Part shown: positions 55,981-63,517 of the stretch, in pieces
How the letters are laid out: every line of letters begins with the position of its first letter
How positions within the stretch are numbered: position 1 is the stretch's first letter
NCBI RefSeq assembly: GCF_041261445.1
Contig: NZ_JBGCCU010000001.1
Coordinates: 248,001-312,000 of the forward strand
Length of the DNA: 64,000 nucleotides
Reading direction: 5' to 3'
DNA from: Catenulispora sp. EB89
GTDB lineage: Bacteria > Actinomycetota > Actinomycetes > Streptomycetales > Catenulisporaceae
Made by a program: the position numbers and the translations under genes
The notes under the pieces: model-generated
Databases searched by the model: none
Seen by the model: only the letters and a program-made list of their open reading frames with translations
What the model was told of the DNA's origin: nothing

Positions 55981-56171
55981 CCCTGCTCGGCCGGGCAGAC
56001 GGGTGACGCCCGTTCGGCTGTCTGTGACAGGCCCGCCACGTCCGGCTCACTTCGGTACGTGTCCGATTATGTGCGTGGCGCAGTCTTGAGGTCCGTCGAA
56101 CATATGGTCCGTGCTACGAAAAATTGCGGGGCCGGGGAGACCTACGAGCATTAGGACGGTAGCTTGGCCGG

Positions 56172-57380
56172 GTGAGTAGCGAGACGACGACCGATCCCGG
56201 CCTCGGAACCGACCCCGACGGCGTCGGTGGCGGGCCCCGCGCTTACGGGGCCGGCCCCGGCGCCGCTTCCGTTCCGGACGCCGCGCCGCCCGGAGCGCAC
56301 CGGCAGGCTCCGCCGCCGAACCAGCCGCCGCCCGGCTACGGGCCGCCGCAGGGTGGGCGTGGACCTGCGGGTCCTGGTGCCGGTCCTGCTCCCGGTTCCG
56401 GGTACGGCCCTGGCCCTGGCGGCGTCGGCGGTGGTTCTGGCGTTCCCGGTGGCCCGGGGGCTCATGGCGCGCACGCTGCTCCGATGGCTCAGGGCGGGCC
56501 TGCCGGCTCCGGCGGTCCCGGCATTCCCGTCGCTCCGGGGATGAGCGGCCCCGGCCCTGCTCACGGCGTTGGTTCCGGCCACGGTGGTCCCGGCGTGCCG
56601 GTCGGCCCCGGCCCTGGCCCCGGCGGTCAGATGGGCGGAGCCCACGGCGCTCCCGCCGGCCCGGGCATGCCCGGTGCTCCCGGCGGATCGACCGGAGCCG
56701 CAGCCGGTGCGGGCGCTGCCGCGGGCGCCGCGGTGGCCGGCGCAGCCGCCTCGATCACAGCGGGCCTGTCAGGTCTGGCCGGACGCTTTTCCGGCGGCGG
56801 AGGCCGTCGTACCGGGGGAAGACGCAAGGAAGCCCCTACCATGGGAACCGTGGCGTATCAGCAATCGGAGTCAGCCCAAGGCCAGGCGGGCACCCGCCCC
56901 CAGGCCGGCGGCGGCTGGGCCGCCCGCCCGCCCGGCCCGTCCGGCTCCCCCGCGGGCGCACCCCGCTACCAGCAGCAGCAACAGGCCCCCGGCGCCGCCC
57001 CCCGCGGCCGCAAGGCCCGCCTGCGCGTGGCGAAGGTCGACCCCTGGTCGGTGATGAAGACGACGTTCGTCCTGTCGATCGCCTTCGCCGTCGTCTCAGT
57101 GGTGGCGGCCGCGCTCCTCTGGTCGGCCCTGAACGCCCTCGGCGTCTTCGACTCCATCAACCGCACCCTGGCCTCAGTCGCCCCCGCGAACCAGCCCAAC
57201 AGCGTCACCCTGACCTCAGTCCTGTCCTTCGGCAAGGTGATGAGCTTCACGGCCCTGGTGAGCGTGGTGAACATCGTCCTGTTCACAGCCCTCGCCACCC
57301 TCGCCGCCTACCTGTACAACATGTGCTCCTCCCTCGTCGGCGGCATAGAGGTCACCCTCGCCGACGACACCGCCTCCTGA
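56172..57380 (+). CDS. DUF3566 domain membrane protein
   Basis: A protein of up to 402 aa. The C-terminal ~110 residues are the DUF3566 domain: RLRVAKVDPWSVMKTTFVLS, a first membrane segment, the exported loop GVFDSINRTLASVAPANQPN, a second membrane segment and NMCSSLVGGIEVTLADD. The N-terminal ~220 residues are a Gly/Pro/Ala low-complexity region. A GTG at 56172 opens it; an ATG at 56841 with AAGGA upstream would give a 179-aa protein nearer the family length, so the start is uncertain. It normally follows gyrA in actinobacteria; function unknown. Confidence 0.82.
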   Translation: MSSETTTDPGLGTDPDGVGGGPRAYGAGPGAASVPDAAPPGAHRQAPPPNQPPPGYGPPQGGRGPAGPGAGPAPGSGYGPGPGGVGGGSGVPGGPGAHGAHAAPMAQGGPAGSGGPGIPVAPGMSGPGPAHGVGSGHGGPGVPVGPGPGPGGQMGGAHGAPAGPGMPGAPGGSTGAAAGAGAAAGAAVAGAAASITAGLSGLAGRFSGGGGRRTGGRRKEAPTMGTVAYQQSESAQGQAGTRPQAGGGWAARPPGPSGSPAGAPRYQQQQQAPGAAPRGRKARLRVAKVDPWSVMKTTFVLSIAFAVVSVVAAALLWSALNALGVFDSINRTLASVAPANQPNSVTLTSVLSFGKVMSFTALVSVVNIVLFTALATLAAYLYNMCSSLVGGIEVTLADDTAS

Positions 57381-57452
57381 GGCGCGGGGCCCCTGCAAAG
57401 CGGTTTTGGGGCACCGCCCCCGGTGGGGTAAGCTTCTCGACGTTACCAACCG

Positions 57453-57526
57453 GGGCCTATGGCACAGTTGGTTAGCGCGCCGCCCTGATAAGGCGGAGGT
57501 CGGTGGTTCAAGTCCACCTAGGCCCA
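57453..57526 (+). tRNA. tRNA-Ile (anticodon GAT)
   Basis: A 74-nt cloverleaf. Acceptor arms GGGCCTA and TAGGCCC pair, discriminator A. The anticodon arm CCGCC-CTGATAA-GGCGG gives GAT. T-loop GTTCAAGTC. The CCA end is not encoded. A tRNA-Ile after gyrA is the usual actinobacterial arrangement; the tRNA-Ala that often follows is absent here. Confidence 0.97.
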
Positions 57527-57536
57527 CCCCCGGTGA

Positions 57537-57570
57537 ACAGCCTCGGATCTGTAAAGGTCCGAGGCTGTTT
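57537..57570 (+). terminator. tRNA-Ile terminator
   Basis: ACAGCCTCGGA (57537-57547) pairs exactly with TCCGAGGCTGT (57558-57568), followed by TT and, after CGTG, TTTT. It starts 11 bp past the tRNA. Confidence 0.85.
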
Positions 57571-57577
57571 CGTGTTT

Positions 57578-57597
57578 TCTAGGGACACGTCCCTAGA
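57578..57597. repeat. 20-bp dyad next to tRNA-Ile terminator
   Basis: TCTAGGGAC and GTCCCTAGA are exact inverted arms separated by AC. The two-base centre is too short for a good RNA hairpin, so a protein-binding or recombination site is more likely. It lies 23 bp past the end of the small minus-strand gene at 57620. Confidence 0.55.
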
Positions 57598-57619
57598 GAG
57601 CCCGTAGTGACGCGCTTTC

Positions 57620-57871
57620 CTAATGCTTTGCGCGAGGAGCGTCCCGAGGCGGCCAGATAGTTGTATAAGGCCGCCAGTCGATTTCGCTGCTGGGGTCTTC
57701 CCATAGCGGCCAGGCTGTCGAAAGGCACACAAAGTTGCTCGTGCCGCCGGGCTCGTCAACCTTCCAAAGCTCCCACTGGTCTACGTGGTGGTACGTGTAG
57801 CGAGCGATGAGGTCGGCCAGCGTTTGGAGCTCGTCGTTGCTGAGCGGGTCACCAATGGGTGTGCCAGTCAT
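57620..57871 (-). CDS. Hypothetical protein, 83 aa
   Basis: A small soluble protein starting MTGTPIGDPLSNDELQTLAD. It contains LIARYTYHHVDQWELWKVDE and a Trp/Pro-rich end (STAWPLWEDPSSEIDWRPYT). Neither the family nor a motif is recognised. GC content is visibly lower than in the core genes. The ATG lies 174 bp from the 3' end of the GntR gene; a TACTG-N6-CAGTA dyad lies 134 bp upstream of its start and may control it. Confidence 0.6.
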   Translation of the reverse strand: MTGTPIGDPLSNDELQTLADLIARYTYHHVDQWELWKVDEPGGTSNFVCLSTAWPLWEDPSSEIDWRPYTTIWPPRDAPRAKH

Positions 57872-58004
57872 GGGCGAATCATAAGAGCAGGCGTGTTGCC
57901 GATGGTCTCAGGGAGTTGAGACCAAGCAACCGCCTAGCTGTTCGTCTCTTCGGCAGGCGACCGGTGGTCCTCCGCAGCGAGGCGGCTTCAGCCCGGGCTG
58001 AAAG

Positions 58005-58024
58005 AATACTGATACGACAGTATT
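58005..58024. promoter_or_regulatory. Dyad AATACTG-N6-CAGTATT, candidate GntR operator
   Basis: AATACTG (58005-58011) and CAGTATT (58018-58024) are exact inverted arms with a 6-bp spacer, between the small gene at 57620-57871 and the 3' end of the GntR gene. The same core with the same spacer recurs in the promoter at 58894-58909. Confidence 0.6.
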
Positions 58025-58044
58025 ATGCGAATCGAGCCCGGGTC

Positions 58045-58767
58045 TTAGGCCGGCGGCGTGAGCGTCTGGTAGTACCGCACTCCGTAGAGATGCCCGCTGG
58101 TGATCATGACCGTCACCTCGAGGACTTTGCCGCTGGCGTCGGTGATGGTGCGCAGCGTGCGCATGACCGGGATCTCGTCGGGGAGTTCGAGGGTCTGGAG
58201 TTCCTCGGTGGTCGGCTCGCGGACTTGGATCTCGTCCATGAGGCCGTGCTGTTGCCAGCCGAGGGCTGCCAGGACTGTGGGCTCGGTCGCCAGGTCGCGC
58301 TGGTGTTGGGGTTGGTCGAGCGCGGTGCCGGTGACGACTGACTCCGGGTAGTACGACCACTCGATCTCGACCGGTTCGTCATCGCGGAGCATCAGGCGTT
58401 TGCGGAGCATCGCCGTCTCGCCTTCGGCCAGGCCGAGCTTCTGTGCCGCGTCGGATGGCGGGCGCTCGGGGCCGATGTGCAGGATCTGGTAGGTGATCGT
58501 GCTGGCCGGCGGTTCGAGCTGGGTCGTGGCCTCGCTGATCCTGATGCGGTCGCCGCGGATGAACAGGGCCTTGCCTCGCCGGCCTTCGACGAAGCCCTCC
58601 GCCTTGAGCATCGCCACGGCCCGCTGCGCGGTGTTCGTGGTGGTGCCGTAGAGCTCCTTCAGGCGCTCGAAGGTCGGGAGAGTGCCGGTGATGTCGCCGG
58701 AGAGGATCTTCGCGCGCAGGTCGGCGGCGATCTGCGCGGACTGGGGACGGTTGTCCACGCGCTTCAT
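58045..58767 (-). CDS. GntR/HutC-family regulator with UTRA domain
   Basis: A 240-aa regulator starting MKRVDNRPQSAQIAADLRAK. The GntR winged helix covers 1-75 (GTLPTFERLKELYGTTTNTA, then RAVAMLKAEGFVEGRRGKAL). A UTRA effector domain covers about 85-235 (AQKLGLAEGETAMLRKRLML, PVEIEWSYYPESVV, TVMITSGHLYGVRYYQTL). UTRA domains bind small ligands such as sugars, amino acids or histidine-derived compounds; the ligand here is unknown. It is divergent from a four-gene operon, and the dyads at 58005 and 58894 are its likely operators. Chromosomal homologues of plasmid KorSA-type regulators look similar. Confidence 0.9.
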   Translation of the reverse strand: MKRVDNRPQSAQIAADLRAKILSGDITGTLPTFERLKELYGTTTNTAQRAVAMLKAEGFVEGRRGKALFIRGDRIRISEATTQLEPPASTITYQILHIGPERPPSDAAQKLGLAEGETAMLRKRLMLRDDEPVEIEWSYYPESVVTGTALDQPQHQRDLATEPTVLAALGWQQHGLMDEIQVREPTTEELQTLELPDEIPVMRTLRTITDASGKVLEVTVMITSGHLYGVRYYQTLTPPA

Positions 58768-58884
58768 GTGTCGCAGGCCCCTACTTTCATCAGTTCCCTT
58801 CCATGCGCACCTCAGCGACACAGTAGCAGCACTACGCCGGTATGTGGCGTTCGAGGGGGGGAGGTGGCAAAAGCCCGGTTGTCC

Positions 58885-58913
58885 TTGTCGGAGTACTGTT
58901 AAGTCAGTAACCT
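58885..58913 (+). promoter_or_regulatory. Promoter with embedded dyad upstream of the small-gene operon
   Basis: TTGTCG (58885-58890), a 17-bp spacer and TAACCT (58908-58913) form a plausible -35/-10 pair. TACTG-TTAAGT-CAGTA (58894-58909) fills the spacer and touches the -10. A repressor bound there would block the promoter. It lies about 80 bp before the GTG at 58991. Confidence 0.55.
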
Positions 58914-58990
58914 GAGGTGCGCCTCCGCGATCGAGGGCTAACGGCGCGTCACGAGATCGCATGGCACGTTCCGCCGAAAGGAGACCGAAG

Positions 58991-59200
58991 GTGCCTCGAT
59001 TCGAGTTGAAATCCGCGGCAGACCTCGCGGTGGGCGACTGGGCCCACATCGACGGGGCCTGGGCGCGGGTCCTGGGGTGCGTGACCGACGCGAGCGGGTG
59101 GACGCGGATCAGTCTCGACCGCTTCCCGCTGCCGGAGACGGTGGTGCACCGGACCGTCGAGATGCCGTGGTCGCGGACCCAACCGGCGGGTTCGGCATGA
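58991..59200 (+). CDS. Small hypothetical protein, 69 aa
   Basis: The GTG at 58991 has AAGGAG 7-8 nt upstream, the strongest start signal here; an ATG ten codons earlier overlaps that site. Sequence: VPRFELKSAADLAVGDWAHI, then DGAWARVLGCVTDASGWTRI and LPETVVHRTVEMPW. The pattern, a short beta-rich protein with VGDWAHIDGAWARV, recalls an SH3-like or Hint-like barrel but no family is certain. The stop overlaps the ATG of the next gene (ATGA). First gene of a four-gene operon. Confidence 0.65.
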   Translation: MPRFELKSAADLAVGDWAHIDGAWARVLGCVTDASGWTRISLDRFPLPETVVHRTVEMPWSRTQPAGSA

Positions 59201-59598
59201 GGCGGCCGGAGGACATCAGGGCCTTTCTGGCCGAGCACAGCGACGGTCGGGTGGTCGGCCGGGTGCCGGCGATGTTCGGCATCGCCGTGACGCCGGCCGA
59301 GGCGGAGTTCCAGCGCCGGCTGTTGTCCGCTGGGCACTCCAGCAGCTACCTCGCGGTGCTGGGGCTGGCGGCGACGTTGACCTTCGACGCCGGGGAGTAC
59401 TTCCCTGCCGGCGAGGAGGCGCGCCGCGACCAGAGCGAATGGCACGGCTACCACCGGGGCCTGCAGACCGCGCTGGCCTGCCTGATCATGCACGAGACCG
59501 GCAGCAACCCGCGCCAGGCGGCGCTCCAGGTCGCCGAGCACACCGAGACGCTCATCCGGTGCCGGTGGAACACCCGGCCGACCAAGGCGGGTGGGTGA
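59197..59598 (+). CDS. Hypothetical protein, 133 aa
   Basis: I do not recognise this helical soluble protein. It has MRRPEDIRAFLAEHSDGRVV, a Gly/Ala-rich central helix pair (SSSYLAVLGLAATLTFDAGE) and a C-terminal helix (NPRQAALQVAEHTETLIRCR). Trp and His cluster in SEWHGYHRGLQTALACLIMH, possibly a ligand- or metal-contact region. It is coupled to the genes on both sides: 4-bp overlap upstream, 3-bp gap downstream. Confidence 0.62.
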   Translation: MRRPEDIRAFLAEHSDGRVVGRVPAMFGIAVTPAEAEFQRRLLSAGHSSSYLAVLGLAATLTFDAGEYFPAGEEARRDQSEWHGYHRGLQTALACLIMHETGSNPRQAALQVAEHTETLIRCRWNTRPTKAGG

Positions 59599-59601
59599 GC
59601 T

Positions 59602-60084
59602 GTGGAGATCTGGTCGAAGGAGTTCCCCGGCCGGCCCGAGTGCCTGGCCGAGGCGCGCCGCTTCACCTGCGCGGTGCTCGGGGACTGCGAGGCGGCGCAC
59701 ACCGTGGCGCTGGTCGCCGATGAGTTGGCCGGCAACGCCATCAAACACACGGCCAGCGGCCTGCCGGGAGGGGAGTTCGTCCTGCGGCTGGTCCGGTACG
59801 CCAACCGCTGCGTGGTGCGGGTCGACGATCAGGGCGGGCCCTCGACGCCGGCGTTGCGCGCCGCGGGCGACGAGGACGAGTTCGGGCGCGGCCTGAGCAT
59901 CGTCGCCATGCTGTCCGCCCGCTGGGGCGTCGACGGCGACGAGAACGCCCGCTCGGTGTGGGCGGAGATCACATTCGAACAGGCTCCGGCGATATCGGGG
60001 CCCGCGGGCCCCGCCGCCGGCCTCCCCCAACAGTTGAGAGCCAAACGAAAGGTCGGCATGACGACGGACGACTGGAAGCGTTGA
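59602..60084 (+). CDS. RsbW-like ATP-binding (HATPase_c_2) protein
   Basis: A 160-aa protein with the GHKL fold of anti-sigma kinases: N-box VADELAGNAIKHTASG, G1-box RVDDQGGPSTP, G2-box FGRGLSIVAMLSARWGV, then VWAEITFE. A basic tail follows. Starts with GTG. RsbW/SpoIIAB relatives bind and phosphorylate anti-anti-sigma partners, and streptomycetes carry dozens of orphan ones. No sigma factor or STAS protein is adjacent, so the partner is unknown. Its stop overlaps the next start (TGATG). Confidence 0.85.
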   Translation: MEIWSKEFPGRPECLAEARRFTCAVLGDCEAAHTVALVADELAGNAIKHTASGLPGGEFVLRLVRYANRCVVRVDDQGGPSTPALRAAGDEDEFGRGLSIVAMLSARWGVDGDENARSVWAEITFEQAPAISGPAGPAAGLPQQLRAKRKVGMTTDDWKR

Positions 60085-60677
60085 TGGGGCTGCACGTTGA
60101 CGCCGGTGCGGAACGGGCCCTCGCGCGGATCATCAATGGTCTGCGAGCCGCACGCTTAGAGGTCGGGATCTCCCAGAACGCTTTGTCAGCGGGCCTTCCG
60201 GTCCGGGGGAGGGCGATCTCCGAATGGGAGACCGGGGCGATAGAGCCGACCCTGGGGCACCTGATCCAATGGTCCCGCGAACTCGGCCGCCGACTGGTGG
60301 TCATCGGCCGGGACGGCGAGGTGCGCAACGGTCCGTTGCGCCAGCGGCCCGGCGAGGCGTGGGAGTCCTTCGAACGGCGACGGCTGGCCGTCCCTTTACG
60401 GAACCGCCGCCTGGCGTTGGGGATGGCGCAGGGGGAGCTCGGCGAGCTGGTCGGCGTCAGCCGGGACTCCATCCAGCGCTGGGAGCTGGTCCGCGTGCCC
60501 CCGCGGCCGATCGCGCACGTCGTCTGGGCCCGGCAACTCGGCTACTCCCTCGACGTCCGGCCCATGGCCGAGGGCGTCCTGCGGCTGCGACGCCCCGGCC
60601 CCGGCTGGCCCGGAACCGGTTCGCCCGCCGACGATCATGACTTCTACGCTCGGCAGCGTGGGCGACAGACCAGGTGA
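60084..60677 (+). CDS. Double helix-turn-helix (XRE-like) protein
   Basis: A 197-aa protein with two Cro/C1-type HTH domains. The first (about 10-75) has INGLRAARLEVGISQNALSA, then GRAISEWETGAIEPTLGHLI. The second (about 95-160) has NRRLALGMAQGELGELVGVS, then RDSIQRWELVRVPPRPI. Duplicated XRE domains in one chain suggest recognition of two operator halves by a monomer. Last gene of the operon, ended by the 60719-60753 hairpin. Possible targets include its own promoter region at 58885. Confidence 0.82.
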   Translation: MGLHVDAGAERALARIINGLRAARLEVGISQNALSAGLPVRGRAISEWETGAIEPTLGHLIQWSRELGRRLVVIGRDGEVRNGPLRQRPGEAWESFERRRLAVPLRNRRLALGMAQGELGELVGVSRDSIQRWELVRVPPRPIAHVVWARQLGYSLDVRPMAEGVLRLRRPGPGWPGTGSPADDHDFYARQRGRQTR

Positions 60678-60718
60678 GGCCATCTGATGCCCGGTGCGGC
60701 CTTCCGCAAGCGGACATG

Positions 60719-60753
60719 GCGAACGCCCCGGAGCCACCTTCCGGGGCGTTCGC
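60719..60753. terminator. 14-bp bidirectional terminator
   Basis: GCGAACGCCCCGGA (60719-60732) pairs exactly with TCCGGGGCGTTCGC (60740-60753) around a 7-nt loop. It lies 3' of the double-HTH gene and 3' of the convergent protease gene. Confidence 0.85.
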
Positions 60754-60766
60754 GCTTCGGTGTCAG

Positions 60767-61954
60767 CTAGCTCATCTGTCCGCCTTCGAGCTTGCTGAGC
60801 ATGGTCTTCACCTGGTTGATCGGGATCGAGAACCCGAGGCCGACGCTGCCGCCCTGGGAGTTGTAGGAGCTGGTCGGCGAGTAGATCGCCGAGTTGATGC
60901 CGACGACCTGGCCCTGGGAGTTGAGCAGCGGGCCGCCGCTGTTGCCGGGGTTCAGGCTGGCGTCGGTCTGGATCGCGTTGTAGGTGACCTGGCTGCCGCC
61001 GGAGAACCGGCTCGACGATTCGCTGCTCACCGTCACCTGGCGGTTCAGGGCGCTGACGATGCCGCTGGTCACCGTGCTCTGCAGGCCGTCAGGGGAGCCG
61101 ATGGCGACCACCGTGTCGCCGACCTGGATGGTGTCGCTGTTGCCCAGGCTGGCCGCGGGCAGGCCGCTGACGTTCTGGGCCTTGATCACCGCCAGGTCGC
61201 TGCCGGTGTCGTAGCCGACGATGGTGGCCTGGGTGGTCTTGCCGTTGTTGAAGGTGATGGTGATCTGGCCGTTGCCGTTGGCCGCGTCGGAGATCACGTG
61301 GTTGTTGGTGAGGATCAGGCCGTCGGAGCTCAGGATCACGCCGGAGCCGACGGACTTGCCCTGGTAGGAGTCGACCGCGACCTGCACGACGGTCGGCAGC
61401 GCGGCCTTGGCGACCTGGCCGACCGTGGTGGTCGGGGTGCCGGTCTGGTTGCTGACCGGGGTGTTCACGGCCGTGTTGTTCAGCGGGGTGCTCGACGAGG
61501 CGGTGTTCGAGGAGTTGTTGTGCGAGGTGATGCTCCCGGCGATGCCGCCGGCGACGGCCGAGGCCGCGATGGTCCCGGCGACGATCAGCGCCAGGCCCGT
61601 CCGGCGCTTGCGCCGCGGCCGCTGCGGCGGTTCCGGCGAGAAGGCCGGTATCGCCGAGTAGCCGGGACCGCCGGGGGCGCCCGGGTGGCCAGGGCCGCCG
61701 GGGTTGGCGTAGCCCGGGGTCACCGAGGTGATCGGGGTGTACGGGGGCATCGCGCCCGAAGATGTCGACGTGGCGGACAGGTCCGAGGAGGCGGGGTAGG
61801 CGGAGGAGCCGGACGCGTCGGAGGGGTCGGAGGGGGCCGACGAGGAAGCGTGGGCCGGACCGAGCACCGGCCCGGAAGACGGGTGGCCCCACGGCTGCGG
61901 GTTGCCGGTGGCGGGCTGCTCCGGCTGGTACGGGTCGTGCTCGAATCCGGTCAT
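60767..61954 (-). CDS. Membrane-anchored trypsin-like serine protease (DegP/HtrA-like)
   Basis: A 395-aa protein from the ATG at 61954 (MTGFEHDPYQPEQPATGNPQ). A Pro/Gly/Ser-rich cytosolic N-terminus (1-112) is followed by RPRRKRR, a membrane segment (119-140), a Ser/Thr/Asn linker and an exported S1C protease domain (about 178-390). The catalytic triad is intact: His219 (LTNNHVIS), Asp253 (GSDLAVIK) and Ser339 (GNSGGPL). It ends right after the protease domain, so it lacks the PDZ domain of classical HtrA. Probably degrades or processes damaged exported proteins. Confidence 0.93.
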   Translation of the reverse strand: MTGFEHDPYQPEQPATGNPQPWGHPSSGPVLGPAHASSSAPSDPSDASGSSAYPASSDLSATSTSSGAMPPYTPITSVTPGYANPGGPGHPGAPGGPGYSAIPAFSPEPPQRPRRKRRTGLALIVAGTIAASAVAGGIAGSITSHNNSSNTASSSTPLNNTAVNTPVSNQTGTPTTTVGQVAKAALPTVVQVAVDSYQGKSVGSGVILSSDGLILTNNHVISDAANGNGQITITFNNGKTTQATIVGYDTGSDLAVIKAQNVSGLPAASLGNSDTIQVGDTVVAIGSPDGLQSTVTSGIVSALNRQVTVSSESSSRFSGGSQVTYNAIQTDASLNPGNSGGPLLNSQGQVVGINSAIYSPTSSYNSQGGSVGLGFSIPINQVKTMLSKLEGGQMS

Positions 61955-62114
61955 GGTGTAGAGGATGCGCCGGGACGATGAGAGTGCCTTGCCGAGAGCA
62001 TGAGAATCGGTGAAGAAAGCCGTGAAGCAGACGGCCCGATTCCTAAGGAACAGCCTGCCCCTGTCTTCAGGAAACGAGTTGTCCGAGGTCACGGCGGCGC
62101 GCGATCATCGTGCG

Positions 62115-62834
62115 ATGGACCGTGATCCGCTCGGCGATGCCCGGACTCTGGTGCGCGACCGTTATCCACAGGCTGTGTACGCCGTGCTGGCCGGCAGCGT
62201 CCTGACCGAGCACCGCACCGCGGGCTCGGATCTGGACATCGTCGTCGTGCTCCCCCTCGGTGATCTGCTGGCGCCGCGCCGCGAGTCGCTGGTCTTCGCC
62301 AGCTGGCCGGTCGAGCTGTTCGTGCACGACGAGCAGACCCTCGACTGGTGGCTCGCCAAGGAGCGCCCCGAGCGCAAGCCGACCCTGCACCGGATGGTCG
62401 GCTGCGGCACGCCGGTGGTGGGCGATCCGGCCGAACGCCAGGCGGCCTGCCGCGCCGTCCTGGACGCCGGCCCCGATCCGCTGGCGCCGGCGCAGCTCGA
62501 AGCGGCCCGCTACGGCCTCACCGATCTGCTCGACGATCTCACGCACGCCGCTGATACCGGCGAGCGGCAGGTCATCGCCGCCGCGTTGTGGGCCGACGCG
62601 GCGCGCCTCGCCCTGGTCGCCGGAAACCGTTGGAACGGCACGGGAAAGTGGCTGCTGCGCGAACTGCGCGCGCACGACCCGGACCTCGCCGACCGCTGGC
62701 TCGCGGCGCAGCACGACCCGGCCGCGATCGAGGCCTTCGCCCGCGACGTCCTGGACCGGCTCGGCGGCCCGCTCTTCGACGGCTACCGGGCCGTGGCACC
62801 GCGTCCGGAGGTCACGGCGCCTGCGAGATCGTGA
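62115..62834 (+). CDS. Nucleotidyltransferase-fold protein
   Basis: A 239-aa protein from the ATG at 62115 (MDRDPLGDARTLVRDRYPQA). The pol-beta-type motif is LAGSVLTEHRTAGSDLDIVV at 25-44 (Gly27-Ser28 and the acidic pair Asp39/Asp41), followed by PVELFVHDEQTLDWWL, which may give the third acidic residue. The C-terminal half is helical (DLLDDLTHAADTGERQVIAA) as in kanamycin nucleotidyltransferase-like and MNT/HEPN-related proteins. Substrate unknown. An in-frame ATG at 62010 is less likely. The 3' end overlaps a convergent gene by 23 bp. Confidence 0.8.
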   Translation: MDRDPLGDARTLVRDRYPQAVYAVLAGSVLTEHRTAGSDLDIVVVLPLGDLLAPRRESLVFASWPVELFVHDEQTLDWWLAKERPERKPTLHRMVGCGTPVVGDPAERQAACRAVLDAGPDPLAPAQLEAARYGLTDLLDDLTHAADTGERQVIAAALWADAARLALVAGNRWNGTGKWLLRELRAHDPDLADRWLAAQHDPAAIEAFARDVLDRLGGPLFDGYRAVAPRPEVTAPARS

Positions 62835-63426
62835 GCGGGAACTCGGTCAGCGTGACCGAGGGCCCGGACGGGTTCGCGACGTCGGGCAGCTCCACGGGAT
62901 CGACCATCAGGTAGACCGCGTTGCGGGGCGGGAAGGCCGTCAGATCCGTGTTCAGCAAAGGGAAAGCGGCCTTGGTGGCGAACGTCGCCGGTTGCCCGCC
63001 GCCGCACGGGCTGTGCTGCATGGAGACGGTCAGATCCTGGGCCAGTGACTCGGCAGCCGGGTATTCACGGCCAATGGCGGGCGCGACGAAGCTGCCGCTC
63101 GCGGGAGCCTTCTCGGAGACTGTCACGGTGCCGAGCTCGGCGTCGTACCCCGTCAGCTGCTCGGCTTCCGTGCGCACGGCGACGGTCGGCTGATCGCCGG
63201 CCACCCGCTCGCCGACGCGGACCTGCCCGGTGCCGAGCACCTCGAAGCGGTGCAGGATCCCGTTGCACTCCAACACCATGTCGCCGTCCTCGGTGAGGGC
63301 GACGGAGGTGCCGGAGGCGGGTAACGCGCCGGCGCCCGCGGATCGTGCGGCGGCGTGCGCGGCGAAACCGTTGGCGGAGAACAAGAAGACTGAGCCGGTG
63401 ACGGCCAGCGCGGGACGAATTCTCAT
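62812..63426 (-). CDS. Secreted protein of unknown function
   Basis: A 204-aa protein with a clear signal peptide (MRIRPALAVTGSVFLFSANG, then FAAHAAARS, cleavage after about 25-27). Mature residues are beta-rich. Two Cys (VLECNGILHR and QHSPCGGGQP) may form a disulfide. The end VYLMVDPVELPDVANPSG to VTLTEFPLTISQAP looks like a compact beta domain. No catalytic motif is recognised. Its 3' end overlaps the nucleotidyltransferase gene. The 91 bp between it and the gene at 63518 hold nothing else I can name. Confidence 0.7.
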   Translation of the reverse strand: MRIRPALAVTGSVFLFSANGFAAHAAARSAGAGALPASGTSVALTEDGDMVLECNGILHRFEVLGTGQVRVGERVAGDQPTVAVRTEAEQLTGYDAELGTVTVSEKAPASGSFVAPAIGREYPAAESLAQDLTVSMQHSPCGGGQPATFATKAAFPLLNTDLTAFPPRNAVYLMVDPVELPDVANPSGPSVTLTEFPLTISQAP

Positions 63427-63517
63427 GGCCGGTCCTTTCGGGAGATTTGTCTCTTTGGTGGCTATTATCGTCTCTCACGCCACTGACAATCCCGGCCCCA
63501 CGCCGCGTGACCTCGTC

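Noticed and set aside
57453-57526. tRNA-Ile as an attachment site of an intact integrative element
   Set aside because: No integrase and no direct repeat of the tRNA 3' end within the remaining window.
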